Of a stretch of DNA of 64,000 nucleotides, positions 8,181-17,021 are shown piece after piece. The stretch's first letter is position 1. Each line of letters starts with the position of its first letter. The notes under the pieces are model-generated. The model worked only from the letters and a program-made list of their open reading frames with translations, had not been told where the DNA came from and made no database searches. The stretch comes from FEB-10 sp963710645 (GTDB lineage Bacteria > Acidobacteriota > Thermoanaerobaculia > Thermoanaerobaculales > Sulfomarinibacteraceae), in assembly GCA_963710645.1 (NCBI GenBank), contig CAVQBD010000001.1, positions 558,001-622,000 on the forward strand, in the 5' to 3' direction. Position numbers and translations under genes: made by a program.

Positions 8181-10321
8181 CGACGGAAGGAGCAGCTGGT
8201 CCTGGTCCGCACGAAGCTCCCCGAGGTGAGTCCCATAGCCTGAAAGAGCCAGTTCGGAACTGTGATCCTGGCGCCGCCCACATCGAGCGTCGTCCTGCGA
8301 TAAAGAGGGCTGATGACGTCCGAGAAATTTCGTTCGATGGTCTTCCGGCGGTAGGTGCCCTTCGGTGTGAGTTCGCCTTGCTCGGTCTCGAAGTCGCGGT
8401 CGATGATGGCGAAGTCCACGATGCGTTCGAACGGAGAGAGAAAGGAGTTCGCGCTGACCACAAGGGATCTGAAATGGTCCTTGCAGTCCTCGGCGGGGAG
8501 GGCCCCCAGATCGAGCTCCTGAAAAGCGGGATTGGGGTAGATCAGTGCGGTGTTGTAGGGCCGGTGATCCCCCACGAGAAAGATGCGGCCAACCGATTCG
8601 ACGTCGCGGAAGAGGTTCTCGATCTTCTGCGGCGCCACGGTCTGGCCCTGGACGTTTTTGTAGATCTCCTTCTTACGGTCGACGATCCGAATGTGGCCGG
8701 CGCTGTCCCTCTCCATGAGGTCACCGGTGTGGAACCACCCATCGGCGTCGAACGAGGGCTCGCCGTCGGGTGGATCGAGGTACCCCATCATCACGTACGG
8801 GCCGCGGGCCATCAGCTCCCCGTCGGCCGCCAACTCGATCTCCACCCCCGGCAGGGCAACGCCCAGCGAGTCATCCCGGTACTGACCCGGAGGCGTCATG
8901 GTGATGCCTCCGGTGGCCTCGGTCATGCCGAAACCGCTCATCAGCTCCACACCGCGGTGCTGAAAGAACCTGAAGACCTCAGGGTCCAGGTAGCCGGCGG
9001 CAGACAGCCCCCAACGAAGGGCGCCTCCGGTCAGCCTGCGGGTGACCTCGTCGAGCTGTGCATCGCTGGCCGATTCCACGTCCACCTCGCCGCGGACCAT
9101 TTCATACAGCTGGATCCACTTCATGGGGATGCTGATGAACACCGTAGGCCGGATCTCGCGCATCTGACGGACCAGGGTGTCGATGGCCGGGTTCTCCGCA
9201 AAACAGTATGTGGCGCCCCAGAAGACCGAACCGGTGAGCTCGAAGAACCGGCCAAAGGTGTGAAACAACGGCAAGTAGGAGAGGAACCGATCATCTTCGC
9301 CGATCTCGGGCAAAGCGAGGGCTCGGGCAAAACGCTTGAAGACGATATTCCGTTGGCTGAAGCAGATGCCCTTGGGTGTGCCGGTGGTGCCCGAGGTGTA
9401 CATCACGGTGGCGAGGTCGTCCACCGCGACCCGCTCGCGGCGTGTTTCGAGGACGTCGGCCGGTGTCTCGCCCGCCCGTGCCAGCACTTCGTCGAAGGAC
9501 ACGACCCCCCTGGTGGCGGCGGCGTCGCGCTCGAAAGCGATGATGGTGGCGAGCTCCGGAATCTGTTCGCGAGCAGCGAGGACCTTTTGCAGCTGCTCCT
9601 TGGTGGAGACCACGACCGCGGTGACTCCGGCATGCCGGAGAATGTAGGTGACGTCGGTTTCGGTGGCTGTTGCCGGAATCAGCACATTGACGATTCCGGT
9701 GGCCAGGCAGGCGAGATCGCAGAGGGCCATCTCCAGCCGGTTTTCGGAGAGTATCGCAATCCTTCCCTCGGGTCGTCCTGCGGTCACCGCCAGCAGGCCG
9801 CGGGCGATGAGGTCGATCCGCCCGGCCGCCTGATACCAGGTCACCGAGCGGTAGCCGTTGTTGCCCGAAACGCGAATCAACACCCGCGACCCGTAGGCTG
9901 CGGCTCGCTGAGCGAAGAGCCTCGGGAAGGTGAACTGGGAACCCTCCACAAGCTCGAGAATTCGATCCGACCAGTGGTCGACGGTTCCTGCCGCGGAAAT
10001 GCGTTGCAGCACGGGCGACCGGCGCAGCACATCGAGCAGTGCCCAGGCGTCTTGGCGGGGGTTGTCCCCCGGCTCTGCCAACCTGGCGGCACATCTTGCC
10101 GCTACCTCGTCGAGGGTCTCCAGTGGCAGCGCTTCGACGATCGGGTCGCCCACTGGACGGTCCTCGAGGAGCTCGAGAAGGGCGTGATCGAAGCCCGCGA
10201 ACCACTCGGGGTCGGTGAGACCGGCGGCCAGCTCCGCGATGGCCGCTGCCGCTTCTGCCGGGGGTTGTTCGGAGAGTGTGACAAGTTTCTGTGCCGCCTC
10301 GCTGGCACTCGCTGAATTCAT
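8177..10321 (-). CDS. AMP-forming acyl-CoA synthetase/ligase with helical N-terminal extension
   Basis: I place the start at ATG 10321, giving 714 residues, because the open frame upstream has no coding character. About 150 N-terminal residues are Ala/Leu-rich and helical. The adenylation core follows, with the P-loop YTSGTTGTPKG, the SGFGMTEATGG motif, TGDL in DGWFHTGDLMERD, and the hinge motif IVDRKKEIYKNVQGQ. It resembles long-chain fatty-acyl-CoA ligases: it activates a carboxylate with ATP and transfers it to CoA or another thiol. It is followed with a 4-nt overlap by the GNAT protein and then a membrane protein. The substrate is unknown. Confidence 0.88.
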   Translation of the reverse strand: MNSASASEAAQKLVTLSEQPPAEAAAAIAELAAGLTDPEWFAGFDHALLELLEDRPVGDPIVEALPLETLDEVAARCAARLAEPGDNPRQDAWALLDVLRRSPVLQRISAAGTVDHWSDRILELVEGSQFTFPRLFAQRAAAYGSRVLIRVSGNNGYRSVTWYQAAGRIDLIARGLLAVTAGRPEGRIAILSENRLEMALCDLACLATGIVNVLIPATATETDVTYILRHAGVTAVVVSTKEQLQKVLAAREQIPELATIIAFERDAAATRGVVSFDEVLARAGETPADVLETRRERVAVDDLATVMYTSGTTGTPKGICFSQRNIVFKRFARALALPEIGEDDRFLSYLPLFHTFGRFFELTGSVFWGATYCFAENPAIDTLVRQMREIRPTVFISIPMKWIQLYEMVRGEVDVESASDAQLDEVTRRLTGGALRWGLSAAGYLDPEVFRFFQHRGVELMSGFGMTEATGGITMTPPGQYRDDSLGVALPGVEIELAADGELMARGPYVMMGYLDPPDGEPSFDADGWFHTGDLMERDSAGHIRIVDRKKEIYKNVQGQTVAPQKIENLFRDVESVGRIFLVGDHRPYNTALIYPNPAFQELDLGALPAEDCKDHFRSLVVSANSFLSPFERIVDFAIIDRDFETEQGELTPKGTYRRKTIERNFSDVISPLYRRTTLDVGGARITVPNWLFQAMGLTSGSFVRTRTSCSFRR

Positions 10322-10346
10322 GGTGACGAACCCTCGCTGGCGTGTA

Positions 10347-10598
10347 TCAGACGACGAGCTGTGCGATCCAACCGTCGTGGTAATCGGTGATCTCCCAGGT
10401 TGCTCCGCCGTACTCGAATCTGTGTCCGATCTCGGGTTCGTCTGCGAGATAGAGCAGGAGTGCCGTTGAACGGCTGTCGTCCCACTCGGCGTACGCAGGA
10501 CCCGGACCGTAGACCGGCACCGGTGGTGCCCTGACCCCATCGTCCGACACCGCAGCGTCGACGGGCCCCTCCTCGCAGTAGGTGATGCGGAGAGTCAT
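10347..10598 (-). CDS. Small hypothetical protein
   Basis: The product is an 83-residue acidic protein from ATG 10598, 25 bp upstream of the acyl-CoA ligase gene on the same strand. It has no signal peptide or membrane segment. The sequence contains an EYGGATWEITDYHDGW segment that looks like a small beta-barrel or sheet domain. It is probably the first gene of the ligase operon. I do not recognise its family. The ribosome site is weak, so the start is uncertain. Confidence 0.55.
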   Translation of the reverse strand: MTLRITYCEEGPVDAAVSDDGVRAPPVPVYGPGPAYAEWDDSRSTALLLYLADEPEIGHRFEYGGATWEITDYHDGWIAQLVV

Positions 10599-10727
10599 TT
10601 CAACAAGTTTACCTGGGATTACCAAATTTTCAGCAGTGGGCGACTCTTGGTACCCTGGGAGTCGAGGAGAATCGGCTCGTCAGGCCCGATAACTCGTCGT
10701 GACCGCCATCCTCGGCGGGAGTGAAGG

Positions 10728-12056
10728 ATGAAACAGCTGAAGAGGGCACAGAACCTGTTCCGAACCATCGGCGCCCGGGATGGCGATGGGGTTGAAGGCG
10801 GAGAGCTCTTCCGAACGCGCTACGCAGAGTTGCCCCGCGAAGCGCGCTGGGAGTTGTTTCGCTGGATGGGTGCCGAGATCGAGGTGTCCCGAGAAGACCT
10901 CGAGGAGGCGACGGCAAAGGCTCTCGGGGAACCGCCCGGGGACGCCGCTCGCTGGGCCGACGTGGTGGAAGATCTGCGCCGCGCCATAGCCTCCCCCCGA
11001 CGGCGAGCGCTGGAGAACCTGGTGGACATTCCCGGTGGCATGGAGTTCATCCTGGGGATGCGGGCGGAGGTGCTTCAGGCGCAGCGCTCCGGTTCCAAGG
11101 GTCTGGAGTCGGTTGACCGGGAGATCGCTGACCTGCTCAACAGCTGGTGCCGGCATGGCTTTCTGTTTTTGGAGGAGGTGGACCGCACCTCGTCCTTTTC
11201 CAAGATCCGTTACCTCAAGGAACGGGAATTGGTTCACCCCATGGTGAGTCTCGAGGAGATGGGCCGGCGGCTGGGAAGAGACCGGATGTGCTTCGCCCTG
11301 TGCCACGTCGCGATGCCGGACGAGCCGGTGGTCTTCATCGAGGTCGCTCTGAGCCGCGGGTTGGTGCGGTCGATCCACGACATCATCGGCCACGGCGGTG
11401 AGGAGCGGCACGTTACAAAATCACCCGACACCGCGATTTTCTATTCCATCAACAACACCCAGAACGGCCTCGCAGGGCTCGGTCTCGGGAAGGTGCTGAT
11501 ATTCAGGGTGACCGAAGCCCTGCGTGAGCGGCACCCGGGAGTCACGACTCTCGCGACCCTGAGCCCCATCCCTGGTTTATGGCCCGGATATCTGAAACCT
11601 ATTCTCGAAGGTGAAGACGGCCGATTCCGGTTGAAGCGCCCGGATGTCCTGGAAAAGCTCTCTCCAGCCGCTCATCGGGCAGTGACCGAGCGCTATCGGG
11701 CGTCGGGCGGGGCGGGGGAGGATGTGGCGGAGGCCCTCGTGGCGGTGCTGTCGGATCCCGGATGGATTGATGACGTCGGGTTGGTCCGGCACCTGAAGAA
11801 GCCGCTGATCGAGATCGCGCACTTCCATGTGGCCGAGGAGACCGACCCCAAGGGCAAACCGCTCAACCCGGTGGCCGGGTTCCATCTGGGCAATGGGGCT
11901 TCGATCTCGAAGAAGAACGTCAACTTCGCGGCCAATACCTCCCCAAGAGGATTGGCGGATTCCTGCGGCCTGATGACCAATTACGTCTACTCGGCAAGTA
12001 CCTTCGCGCGCATTGGGCGTACGGTGCGCGCGCTGCTGCCCTGGGCCCGCCGATGA
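10728..12056 (+). CDS. Malonyl-CoA decarboxylase
   Basis: The protein has 442 residues, close to the usual length for the bacterial family. It converts malonyl-CoA to acetyl-CoA and CO2. Family motifs are clear: FALCHVAMPDEPVVFIEVAL, AIFYSINNTQNGLAGLGLG, LSPIPG and FHLGNGA, ending in GLMTNYVY. The Ser in LSPIPG (S279) and the His in FHLGNGA (H386) correspond to the catalytic Ser/His pair known in human MLYCD. The first 100 residues are the helical oligomerisation region. ATG at 10728 follows a GGGAGTGAAGG site. The hydrolase gene overlaps its stop, so the two are co-transcribed. Confidence 0.93.
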   Translation: MKQLKRAQNLFRTIGARDGDGVEGGELFRTRYAELPREARWELFRWMGAEIEVSREDLEEATAKALGEPPGDAARWADVVEDLRRAIASPRRRALENLVDIPGGMEFILGMRAEVLQAQRSGSKGLESVDREIADLLNSWCRHGFLFLEEVDRTSSFSKIRYLKERELVHPMVSLEEMGRRLGRDRMCFALCHVAMPDEPVVFIEVALSRGLVRSIHDIIGHGGEERHVTKSPDTAIFYSINNTQNGLAGLGLGKVLIFRVTEALRERHPGVTTLATLSPIPGLWPGYLKPILEGEDGRFRLKRPDVLEKLSPAAHRAVTERYRASGGAGEDVAEALVAVLSDPGWIDDVGLVRHLKKPLIEIAHFHVAEETDPKGKPLNPVAGFHLGNGASISKKNVNFAANTSPRGLADSCGLMTNYVYSASTFARIGRTVRALLPWARR

Positions 12057-12934
12057 GCGATCGGCGACGTTCCCTCGGTTGTTTCATCGTGGGAGGGCTG
12101 GTGCTTTGCGGTACCATCGTGGTGGGCAGCATGATCCTGGAAAATCAGCTCATCTACTTCCCGACCCGTTATCCGGACGGTCTGTGGGATCCGAAGGCGG
12201 TGACGGCCAACAGCGGCTGCACCATCGAAGACCAGTTCTTCACCGCTTCTGACGGCACCAGGCTGCACGGCTGGCTGTGCCGGCCGATGCATGCCGAGGG
12301 CCAGACCGGAGACATGGTGCTGCTCTGGTTTCACGGCAACGCGGGCAACCTCAGTCACCGCGCCGATTTGATGTTCAGGCTGGCCATGACCCCGGTACAG
12401 GTATTCATCGTCGACTATCGCGGCTATGGCCGAAGCGAGGGCAGGCCCTCTGAAAAGGGGCTTTACCTCGATAGCCGGGCGGCCTGGGATCACCTGGTGC
12501 GCGAAAAGAGGGTTTCTCCCGACCGGATCATTCTGTTCGGGAAATCCCTGGGCGGCGCCGTGGCGGTTGACCTCGCCACCGAGGTCAAACCCGCGGGCCT
12601 GATCATCCAGTCGAGCTTCACCTCCGTGCCCGACATGGCCGCGGTGCACTTCCCGTTCGTGCCCGGCGCTCTGATCCGCACCCGGATGGATTCGCTGTCG
12701 AAAATTGTCGATGTGAAGGTGCCCAAACTCATCATCCACTCCACCTCGGACGAGGTGATTCCCTTCGAGCACGGCCGACGGCTCTACGAGGCCGCGCCGG
12801 AGCCAAAGCGATTCCACGCGGTGGACGGCGCCGGTCACAACGACACCTGGGTTGTCGGGGGCCACGCGTACTTCGGGGCCATCCGGGAGTTTGTGACCTA
12901 TTGTGCCGAGCGCCGCTCGCAAGTGCGGAGGTGA
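12053..12934 (+). CDS. Membrane-anchored alpha/beta hydrolase (BEM46/ABHD13-like)
   Basis: The protein has 293 residues with an N-terminal membrane anchor (about 8-27). The fold shows the oxyanion motif WFHGNAGN and the nucleophile elbow GKSLGG (S165). The acid lies in the STSDEVIPFEHG segment and the His in GAGHNDTW. ATG overlaps the stop of the malonyl-CoA decarboxylase gene (ATGA). It is likely a serine esterase or thioesterase facing the periplasm; the substrate is unknown. Confidence 0.88.
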   Translation: MSDRRRSLGCFIVGGLVLCGTIVVGSMILENQLIYFPTRYPDGLWDPKAVTANSGCTIEDQFFTASDGTRLHGWLCRPMHAEGQTGDMVLLWFHGNAGNLSHRADLMFRLAMTPVQVFIVDYRGYGRSEGRPSEKGLYLDSRAAWDHLVREKRVSPDRIILFGKSLGGAVAVDLATEVKPAGLIIQSSFTSVPDMAAVHFPFVPGALIRTRMDSLSKIVDVKVPKLIIHSTSDEVIPFEHGRRLYEAAPEPKRFHAVDGAGHNDTWVVGGHAYFGAIREFVTYCAERRSQVRR

Positions 12935-12937
12935 GAC

Positions 12938-13777
12938 GTGGGGAGTGTCCTCCGCGACCAGGTCGTGCTGATCACGGGCTGCTCGTCGGGGATCGGGCGG
13001 GCCCTGGTGGAAGAGTTCGCGCGGCGGGGTCACCGGGTGGTGGCCACCGCTCGTCGGCCTGAGACCATTGAGGATCTGACGCGGCCCGGGGTCCTGATCC
13101 AGCAGTTGGATGTCACCGACTCGGGCAGTGTCGTGGAAGCCGTTGCCGCGGCCGTGAAATGGGGAGACCGGCTCGACATTGTGGTCAACAACGCCGGCTT
13201 TGGGCTCATCGGACCGCTCGCGGAAGTGGATCTGGCGGAGCTGAGAGGTCAACTCGAGACCAATCTCATTGGAGCGCTTCGGTTGGTTCAGGCTGCGGTC
13301 CCCCAGATGGCCGCCCGGGGGAGGGGTCGGATCGTCAATATCGGCAGCGTGTCTGGCGTCACATCCACTCCCTTCGCCGGGGCCTATTGCGCCTCCAAGG
13401 CGGCCCTCCACGCCCTGAGCGATTCCCTCCGGATGGAGCTTGCTCCCTTCGGTATCAAGGTCGTAACGGTGCAGCCGGGCGCCGTCAAATCCAGGTTCGG
13501 GGAGACCTCGGCGCGGGGGCTTGGTCGCTACCGGACAGATGAGTCGCTCTATGGTGAGCTGGCCGATGCCATCGAAAGGCGGGCCAAACTGTCTCAGGAC
13601 CGGCCGACCCCGGCCGACGACTTTGCCCGCCACATCGTGCCCAAGGTGCTCGCCAAGAAGCCGGCCGCGGTCATCCGCCACGGCCGAGGGAGCCGGCTGC
13701 TGCCAGCCGTCGCGTGGCTGCCCGCCGGTCTTCGTGACCGTCTCTTGTCCAAGAAGTTCGGACTGATCGAGCGGTAA
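12938..13777 (+). CDS. Short-chain dehydrogenase/reductase
   Basis: The 279-residue classical SDR has the nucleotide motif TGCSSGIG, the NNAG motif, a Ser in the NIGSVSG strand, and the catalytic YCASK (Y150, K154). GTG at 12938 lies four bases after the hydrolase stop with GGAGG upstream. It oxidises or reduces an alcohol/ketone with NAD(P)H. The operon with malonyl-CoA decarboxylase and an esterase suggests lipid or ketide metabolism, which is inference. Confidence 0.9.
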   Translation: MGSVLRDQVVLITGCSSGIGRALVEEFARRGHRVVATARRPETIEDLTRPGVLIQQLDVTDSGSVVEAVAAAVKWGDRLDIVVNNAGFGLIGPLAEVDLAELRGQLETNLIGALRLVQAAVPQMAARGRGRIVNIGSVSGVTSTPFAGAYCASKAALHALSDSLRMELAPFGIKVVTVQPGAVKSRFGETSARGLGRYRTDESLYGELADAIERRAKLSQDRPTPADDFARHIVPKVLAKKPAAVIRHGRGSRLLPAVAWLPAGLRDRLLSKKFGLIER

Positions 13778-13802
13778 CAGCGACCGTTCGGGCTCTCCGG
13801 TG

Positions 13803-13879
13803 GTTCTCCACTGTGAGAACGATTCCTGGTACATTTCAACACTATTGCTATTGCATTGTCGCAATTCAGGACCTACATT
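13803..13879 (+). promoter_or_regulatory. Putative promoter and palindrome upstream of the sigma-factor gene
   Basis: A perfect 6-6-6 palindrome GTTCTC-N6-GAGAAC lies at 13803-13820. It is followed by a possible -35 TTGCAT (13851-13856), a 17-nt spacer and -10 TACATT (13874-13879). The palindrome may be an operator or the terminator stem of the SDR gene. The boxes are only moderate matches. Confidence 0.35.
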
Positions 13880-13914
13880 GATATCAAGCTAGTCAGGAGG
13901 AAATTATCGGTCCG

Positions 13915-14487
13915 GTGGAGACCCCCGTTGCCACCGCAGAGGACCTCGCGGAGCGAATCCGCGAAGGAGATCGTACGGCCGAAAATGAGTTCGTCGCGCG
14001 CTTCTTTCAACGTGTGCTGCTCATGACCCGTGTCCGGATGGGGGATGAACGGCTGGCCATGAAGGTGGCCACGGCGGCGACCTGGGCGATTCTCAGCCGT
14101 CTCCGGACCACGGATCCTGCGACCCACCAAGGGGCGTTGGCGTCTCAGGTGTCGGATGACGCCAGGCGGGTGGTGGGCGGCCTGTGTGCCGAGGTTGGAG
14201 AGCAATCGGGCGCGATCACCGGTCGGCCACCGCGAAGGAGGTTTCCCGACGTCGAGGCGTTGGACTTCCATCGGGCCGAGCGGGTGCGCGAGACCCTCGA
14301 CACGGTACGTTCGGTGGACCGGGCGGTTCTCGGGATGACCCTTGTCGACGGCATGGGGGCGGTGGAAATCGCCGGTAGGCTGGGGATGAGACCGGAGTCG
14401 GTGGGGCGGCGAAAATCGAGGACGGTCAAACAGCTTCGGGGAGCCGTGCAGGACCAGATGCGGACCGCAGCGATGAACGGAGGCTGA
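13915..14487 (+). CDS. ECF-type RNA polymerase sigma factor
   Basis: The product has 190 residues. The N-terminal part (LAERIREGDRTAENEFVARF and following) fits sigma region 2. The C-terminal part (SVDRAVLGMTLVDGMGAVEIAGRLGMRPESVGRRKSRTVKQLR) is a region 4 helix-turn-helix. The only usual start codon is GTG 13915, although the strong AGGAGG site at 13895-13900 is 14 nt away, longer than normal. The next gene encodes a zinc-finger membrane protein, the common sigma/anti-sigma order. Region 2 is divergent, so confidence in activity is moderate. Confidence 0.75.
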   Translation: METPVATAEDLAERIREGDRTAENEFVARFFQRVLLMTRVRMGDERLAMKVATAATWAILSRLRTTDPATHQGALASQVSDDARRVVGGLCAEVGEQSGAITGRPPRRRFPDVEALDFHRAERVRETLDTVRSVDRAVLGMTLVDGMGAVEIAGRLGMRPESVGRRKSRTVKQLRGAVQDQMRTAAMNGG

Positions 14488-14489
14488 GG

Positions 14490-14786
14490 GTGGACTGTGG
14501 GCGGTTCGCGATGGATGACGCCGCGGAACGGTACCTTCTCGGTCGGCTGACCGAGGCCGAGGTCGAGGAATTCGAATCCCATTACTTCCAATGCGACGAG
14601 TGTTTCGCCACCGTCGAAGCATTGCGGGCGGCCAAGGTCCAGCTTGAAATGGAACAGGAGAGCGTTCCGCGAATCGCCGAGAGGCCTCGACCCACCGTCC
14701 GCTGGTGGCTGGCTCTTTCGGCGGCCGTGGTAGCCACTCTGGCGGTGGTGGTTCTGATCGTGCGGACCCTGGGATCCTCGCCCTGA
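14490..14786 (+). CDS. Putative anti-sigma factor with HxxxCxxC zinc finger and membrane anchor
   Basis: The protein has 98 residues. The N-terminal domain carries HYFQCDEC, the zinc-binding H-x3-C-x2-C motif of zf-HC2 anti-sigma domains, after the typical AERYLLGRLTEAEVEEFESH helix. A single membrane segment follows (about 70-93). GTG at 14490 begins two bases after the sigma stop. It probably holds the upstream sigma factor at the membrane. Confidence 0.75.
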   Translation: MDCGRFAMDDAAERYLLGRLTEAEVEEFESHYFQCDECFATVEALRAAKVQLEMEQESVPRIAERPRPTVRWWLALSAAVVATLAVVVLIVRTLGSSP

Positions 14787-14810
14787 TCAATAAAAACCGC
14801 CCGATCAGGG
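14781..14810. terminator. Inverted repeat after the anti-sigma gene
   Basis: CCCTGATC (14781-14788) and GATCAGGG (14803-14810) form a perfect 8-bp stem with a 14-nt A-rich loop. There is no T tract, so it may be a weak terminator or a remnant of a mobile hairpin. Confidence 0.35.
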
Positions 14811-14814
14811 GAGG

Positions 14815-15087
14815 GTGTTGATCGGAGCGTTGAGAAATGACAGGCTGAGGCACCGCGAAAGGCTGCCTCAGTACGTGTGCGGCACGGCCCGACACCTGGT
14901 GTGTGAGCATTTTCGCCAGGAGAGGTGGGCCGGGGCCGCCGATTTCTCCATTCTGGCCAACGGGGAAGCGCCCCAGGATGAGGCGCTCGAGTTCCGAGAG
15001 TCGCTCGGCAAGGTCCGCCGCGCATTCCACGAACTCGCGCCCAGGGACCAGGGCATCGTGGGGATGAGTGCACTGAATACGAGCTAG
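14815..15087 (+). pseudogene. Remnant of a second ECF sigma factor
   Basis: The 90-codon frame matches the interior of an ECF sigma factor. RLPQYVCGTARHLVCEHFRQER resembles the end of region 2, and RRAFHELAPRDQGIVGMSAL resembles the start of region 4. About 50 residues of region 2 are missing at the front, and the helix-turn-helix is cut off by a TAG at 15085. It lies just behind an intact sigma/anti-sigma pair, so it is probably a decayed paralogue. Confidence 0.55.
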
Positions 15088-15121
15088 ACCGCCGTGCTTT
15101 CGCTCGCCTACAATCGGGGAC

Positions 15122-15526
15122 ATGAAAACCCTCTCTCAGGACAAGGCGGAATTCTTGATGGTGGTGGCCCGACGGATCGTCCCCGAGGTGGCGAACCTGG
15201 ACGACCACGCCACAGGCAGGATGTGCGTCATCATCGACCGTGCCCTCGGTGATCGTCCCGAGTCGGTCCAGAAGCAATTCGCCATCTTTTTGGGCGTCGT
15301 CAAGTGGGCGCCGGCGTTGCGTTTCCTGGCGCCCTTCCACAGGCTGGCTCCCGCAACCCAGGACGCCGTCCTCGGCTGGTTCGAGGACTGTCCGGTGGCT
15401 CTGCTTCGCAAGGGGCTCTGGGGGCTGAAGTCGCTGGTATTCATGGGCTACTACGGAAGGACCGAGGTGTGGGAGGAAATCGGCTACCGTCCCACCTTCG
15501 ATTCCAGGGAGCGCCTCCATGCGTGA
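15122..15526 (+). CDS. Gluconate 2-dehydrogenase subunit 3-like small protein
   Basis: The protein has 134 residues. The C-terminal segment FMGYYGRTEVWEEIGYRP is typical of the small subunit family that accompanies membrane GMC dehydrogenases. Its stop overlaps the GMC oxidoreductase start by 8 nt, which supports a complex. There is no obvious Tat signal, unlike many members of the family. It would assist or anchor the flavoprotein. Confidence 0.7.
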   Translation: MKTLSQDKAEFLMVVARRIVPEVANLDDHATGRMCVIIDRALGDRPESVQKQFAIFLGVVKWAPALRFLAPFHRLAPATQDAVLGWFEDCPVALLRKGLWGLKSLVFMGYYGRTEVWEEIGYRPTFDSRERLHA

Positions 15527-17021
15527 GCTTGACTACGATGTCGTGATCGTGGGTTCCGGGGCCGGCGGCGGCGCGGTGGCCAAGGAGTTGGCGCCGCTTG
15601 CCGCGGCGGGCAAACGGGTGGTGGTCCTGGAGTGGGGGCCCAAACTCTCCGAGGAGGACTACACCGGGCACGAGGTCGACATGGCCGGCAAGCTCTACTT
15701 CGACTCGGGGGGAGTCCTCACCAAGGACAGGTCCATGACCATGGCCTACGGCCGGGCCTACGGCGGTTCCACGGTGGTGTACACGGGAACCTCGCTCACC
15801 CTGCCGCAACGGGTGGTGGACAAGTGGGGAGTGCCCGGACTGGAATGGGAGGACCTGCAGCGGCGATCCCAGAAGTACCTCGAGGAGAACAACGTCCACC
15901 TTCAGGACGAGAGTCTGCTGAACCAGAACAACCTTCTCTTCCGTGACGGCTGCGCCAAGCTGGGCTACCGGCACCGGCAATTTCCCATCAACGTCAAGGG
16001 GTGCCGCGCCTCGAGCCTGTGCAACCTGGGGTGCCCCAACGGCGCCAAGCAGGGGACCCACCGGGTGCAACTGCCGGCGGCCGAGGCCGCTGGGGTCGAG
16101 GTCGTGACCAACTGCAAAGTGACCACCGTCCGAGACCGGGTCTGCGAGGCGGTGGTGGCCAACACGACCTACGGCGAGCCGTCATCCTGGGAACCCGGTG
16201 AGTACCGCATCAACGCGAAAGTGGTGGTGGTGTGCGGCGCCGCCATCAACTCGCCGGCGCTGTTGTTGCGTTCGGGTTACGGTTCCGACCTGCCCGCCCT
16301 CGGTCGCTACCTGACAACCCACCCGGCGCTGATCCTCGTGGCCGAGCACGACCGTCCCATTACCAATTTTGTCGGTCACCCGAAGAGCTTCTACTGCGAC
16401 GAGTTTCTCGAGTCGCACGGCTTCCTGCTGGAAACGTGCATGTACTTCCCCTTTGTCACGGCCAAGAACTTGATCGGATTCGGCGCGGATCATTCCCGTC
16501 TGATGCACGCATTTGATCGGTTGCAGATGATCCTGGTATTGGCGGTGGATCCGGCGCGGCCGGACAACCGGGTCGAGGTGGACGATGACGGCGAGCCGGT
16601 CGTGGACTACACCATGACCGATACGGTGCTCGACTCGCTGCACGAAAGCATGAAGGCGAGCGCGCGGATCTTCTTTGCAGCCGGTGCCAAGCGGGTTCAC
16701 GCGCCCGCCGGTGTGCGGTTCTTCATCGAGTCGGATGATGCCGGTCGGATCGACGAGTTGATCACCCGTGACAACGTCAAACCGGGCAAGATCTCGGTCA
16801 ACAGCGCCCACCTCATGGGCGGGTGCCGTATGGGAGCCGACGCGGCCGACTCGGTCACCGACCTGTGGGGCCGCGTGCACGGTGTGCCGTGGCTGTATGT
16901 CGGGGACTCGTCTCTGTTCCCGAAGGCATCGGAGATCAACCCCTACATCACGGTGATGGCGCTCGCTGATCGGACCGCCGAACACATCCGGGAGAATGCC
17001 GGGGAGCTGCTCGCATCATGA
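15519..17021 (+). CDS. GMC-family FAD-dependent oxidoreductase
   Basis: The protein has 500 residues. The N-terminal dinucleotide motif is VIVGSGAGGGAVAKEL. The C-terminal domain has AHLMGGCRMG and INPYITVMALADR, which carry the family's active-site His and Asn. A Cys-rich stretch (GCRASSLCNLGCPNGAK, about 165-182) is typical of bacterial long-chain alcohol or gluconate-type members. It oxidises an alcohol using FAD; the acceptor is unknown. The ThDP-enzyme gene starts inside its stop codon (ATGA), so the three genes form one unit. Confidence 0.88.
   Translation: MRELDYDVVIVGSGAGGGAVAKELAPLAAAGKRVVVLEWGPKLSEEDYTGHEVDMAGKLYFDSGGVLTKDRSMTMAYGRAYGGSTVVYTGTSLTLPQRVVDKWGVPGLEWEDLQRRSQKYLEENNVHLQDESLLNQNNLLFRDGCAKLGYRHRQFPINVKGCRASSLCNLGCPNGAKQGTHRVQLPAAEAAGVEVVTNCKVTTVRDRVCEAVVANTTYGEPSSWEPGEYRINAKVVVVCGAAINSPALLLRSGYGSDLPALGRYLTTHPALILVAEHDRPITNFVGHPKSFYCDEFLESHGFLLETCMYFPFVTAKNLIGFGADHSRLMHAFDRLQMILVLAVDPARPDNRVEVDDDGEPVVDYTMTDTVLDSLHESMKASARIFFAAGAKRVHAPAGVRFFIESDDAGRIDELITRDNVKPGKISVNSAHLMGGCRMGADAADSVTDLWGRVHGVPWLYVGDSSLFPKASEINPYITVMALADRTAEHIRENAGELLAS

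Noticed and set aside
8015..10315. Long plus-strand open frame of about 766 codons
   Set aside because: It is antisense to the acyl-CoA ligase; high GC keeps the frame open, and its translation has no family motif and no ribosome site.
11987..13864. Minus-strand open frame of about 625 codons
   Set aside because: It is antisense to the hydrolase and SDR genes, whose catalytic motifs are intact on the plus strand.
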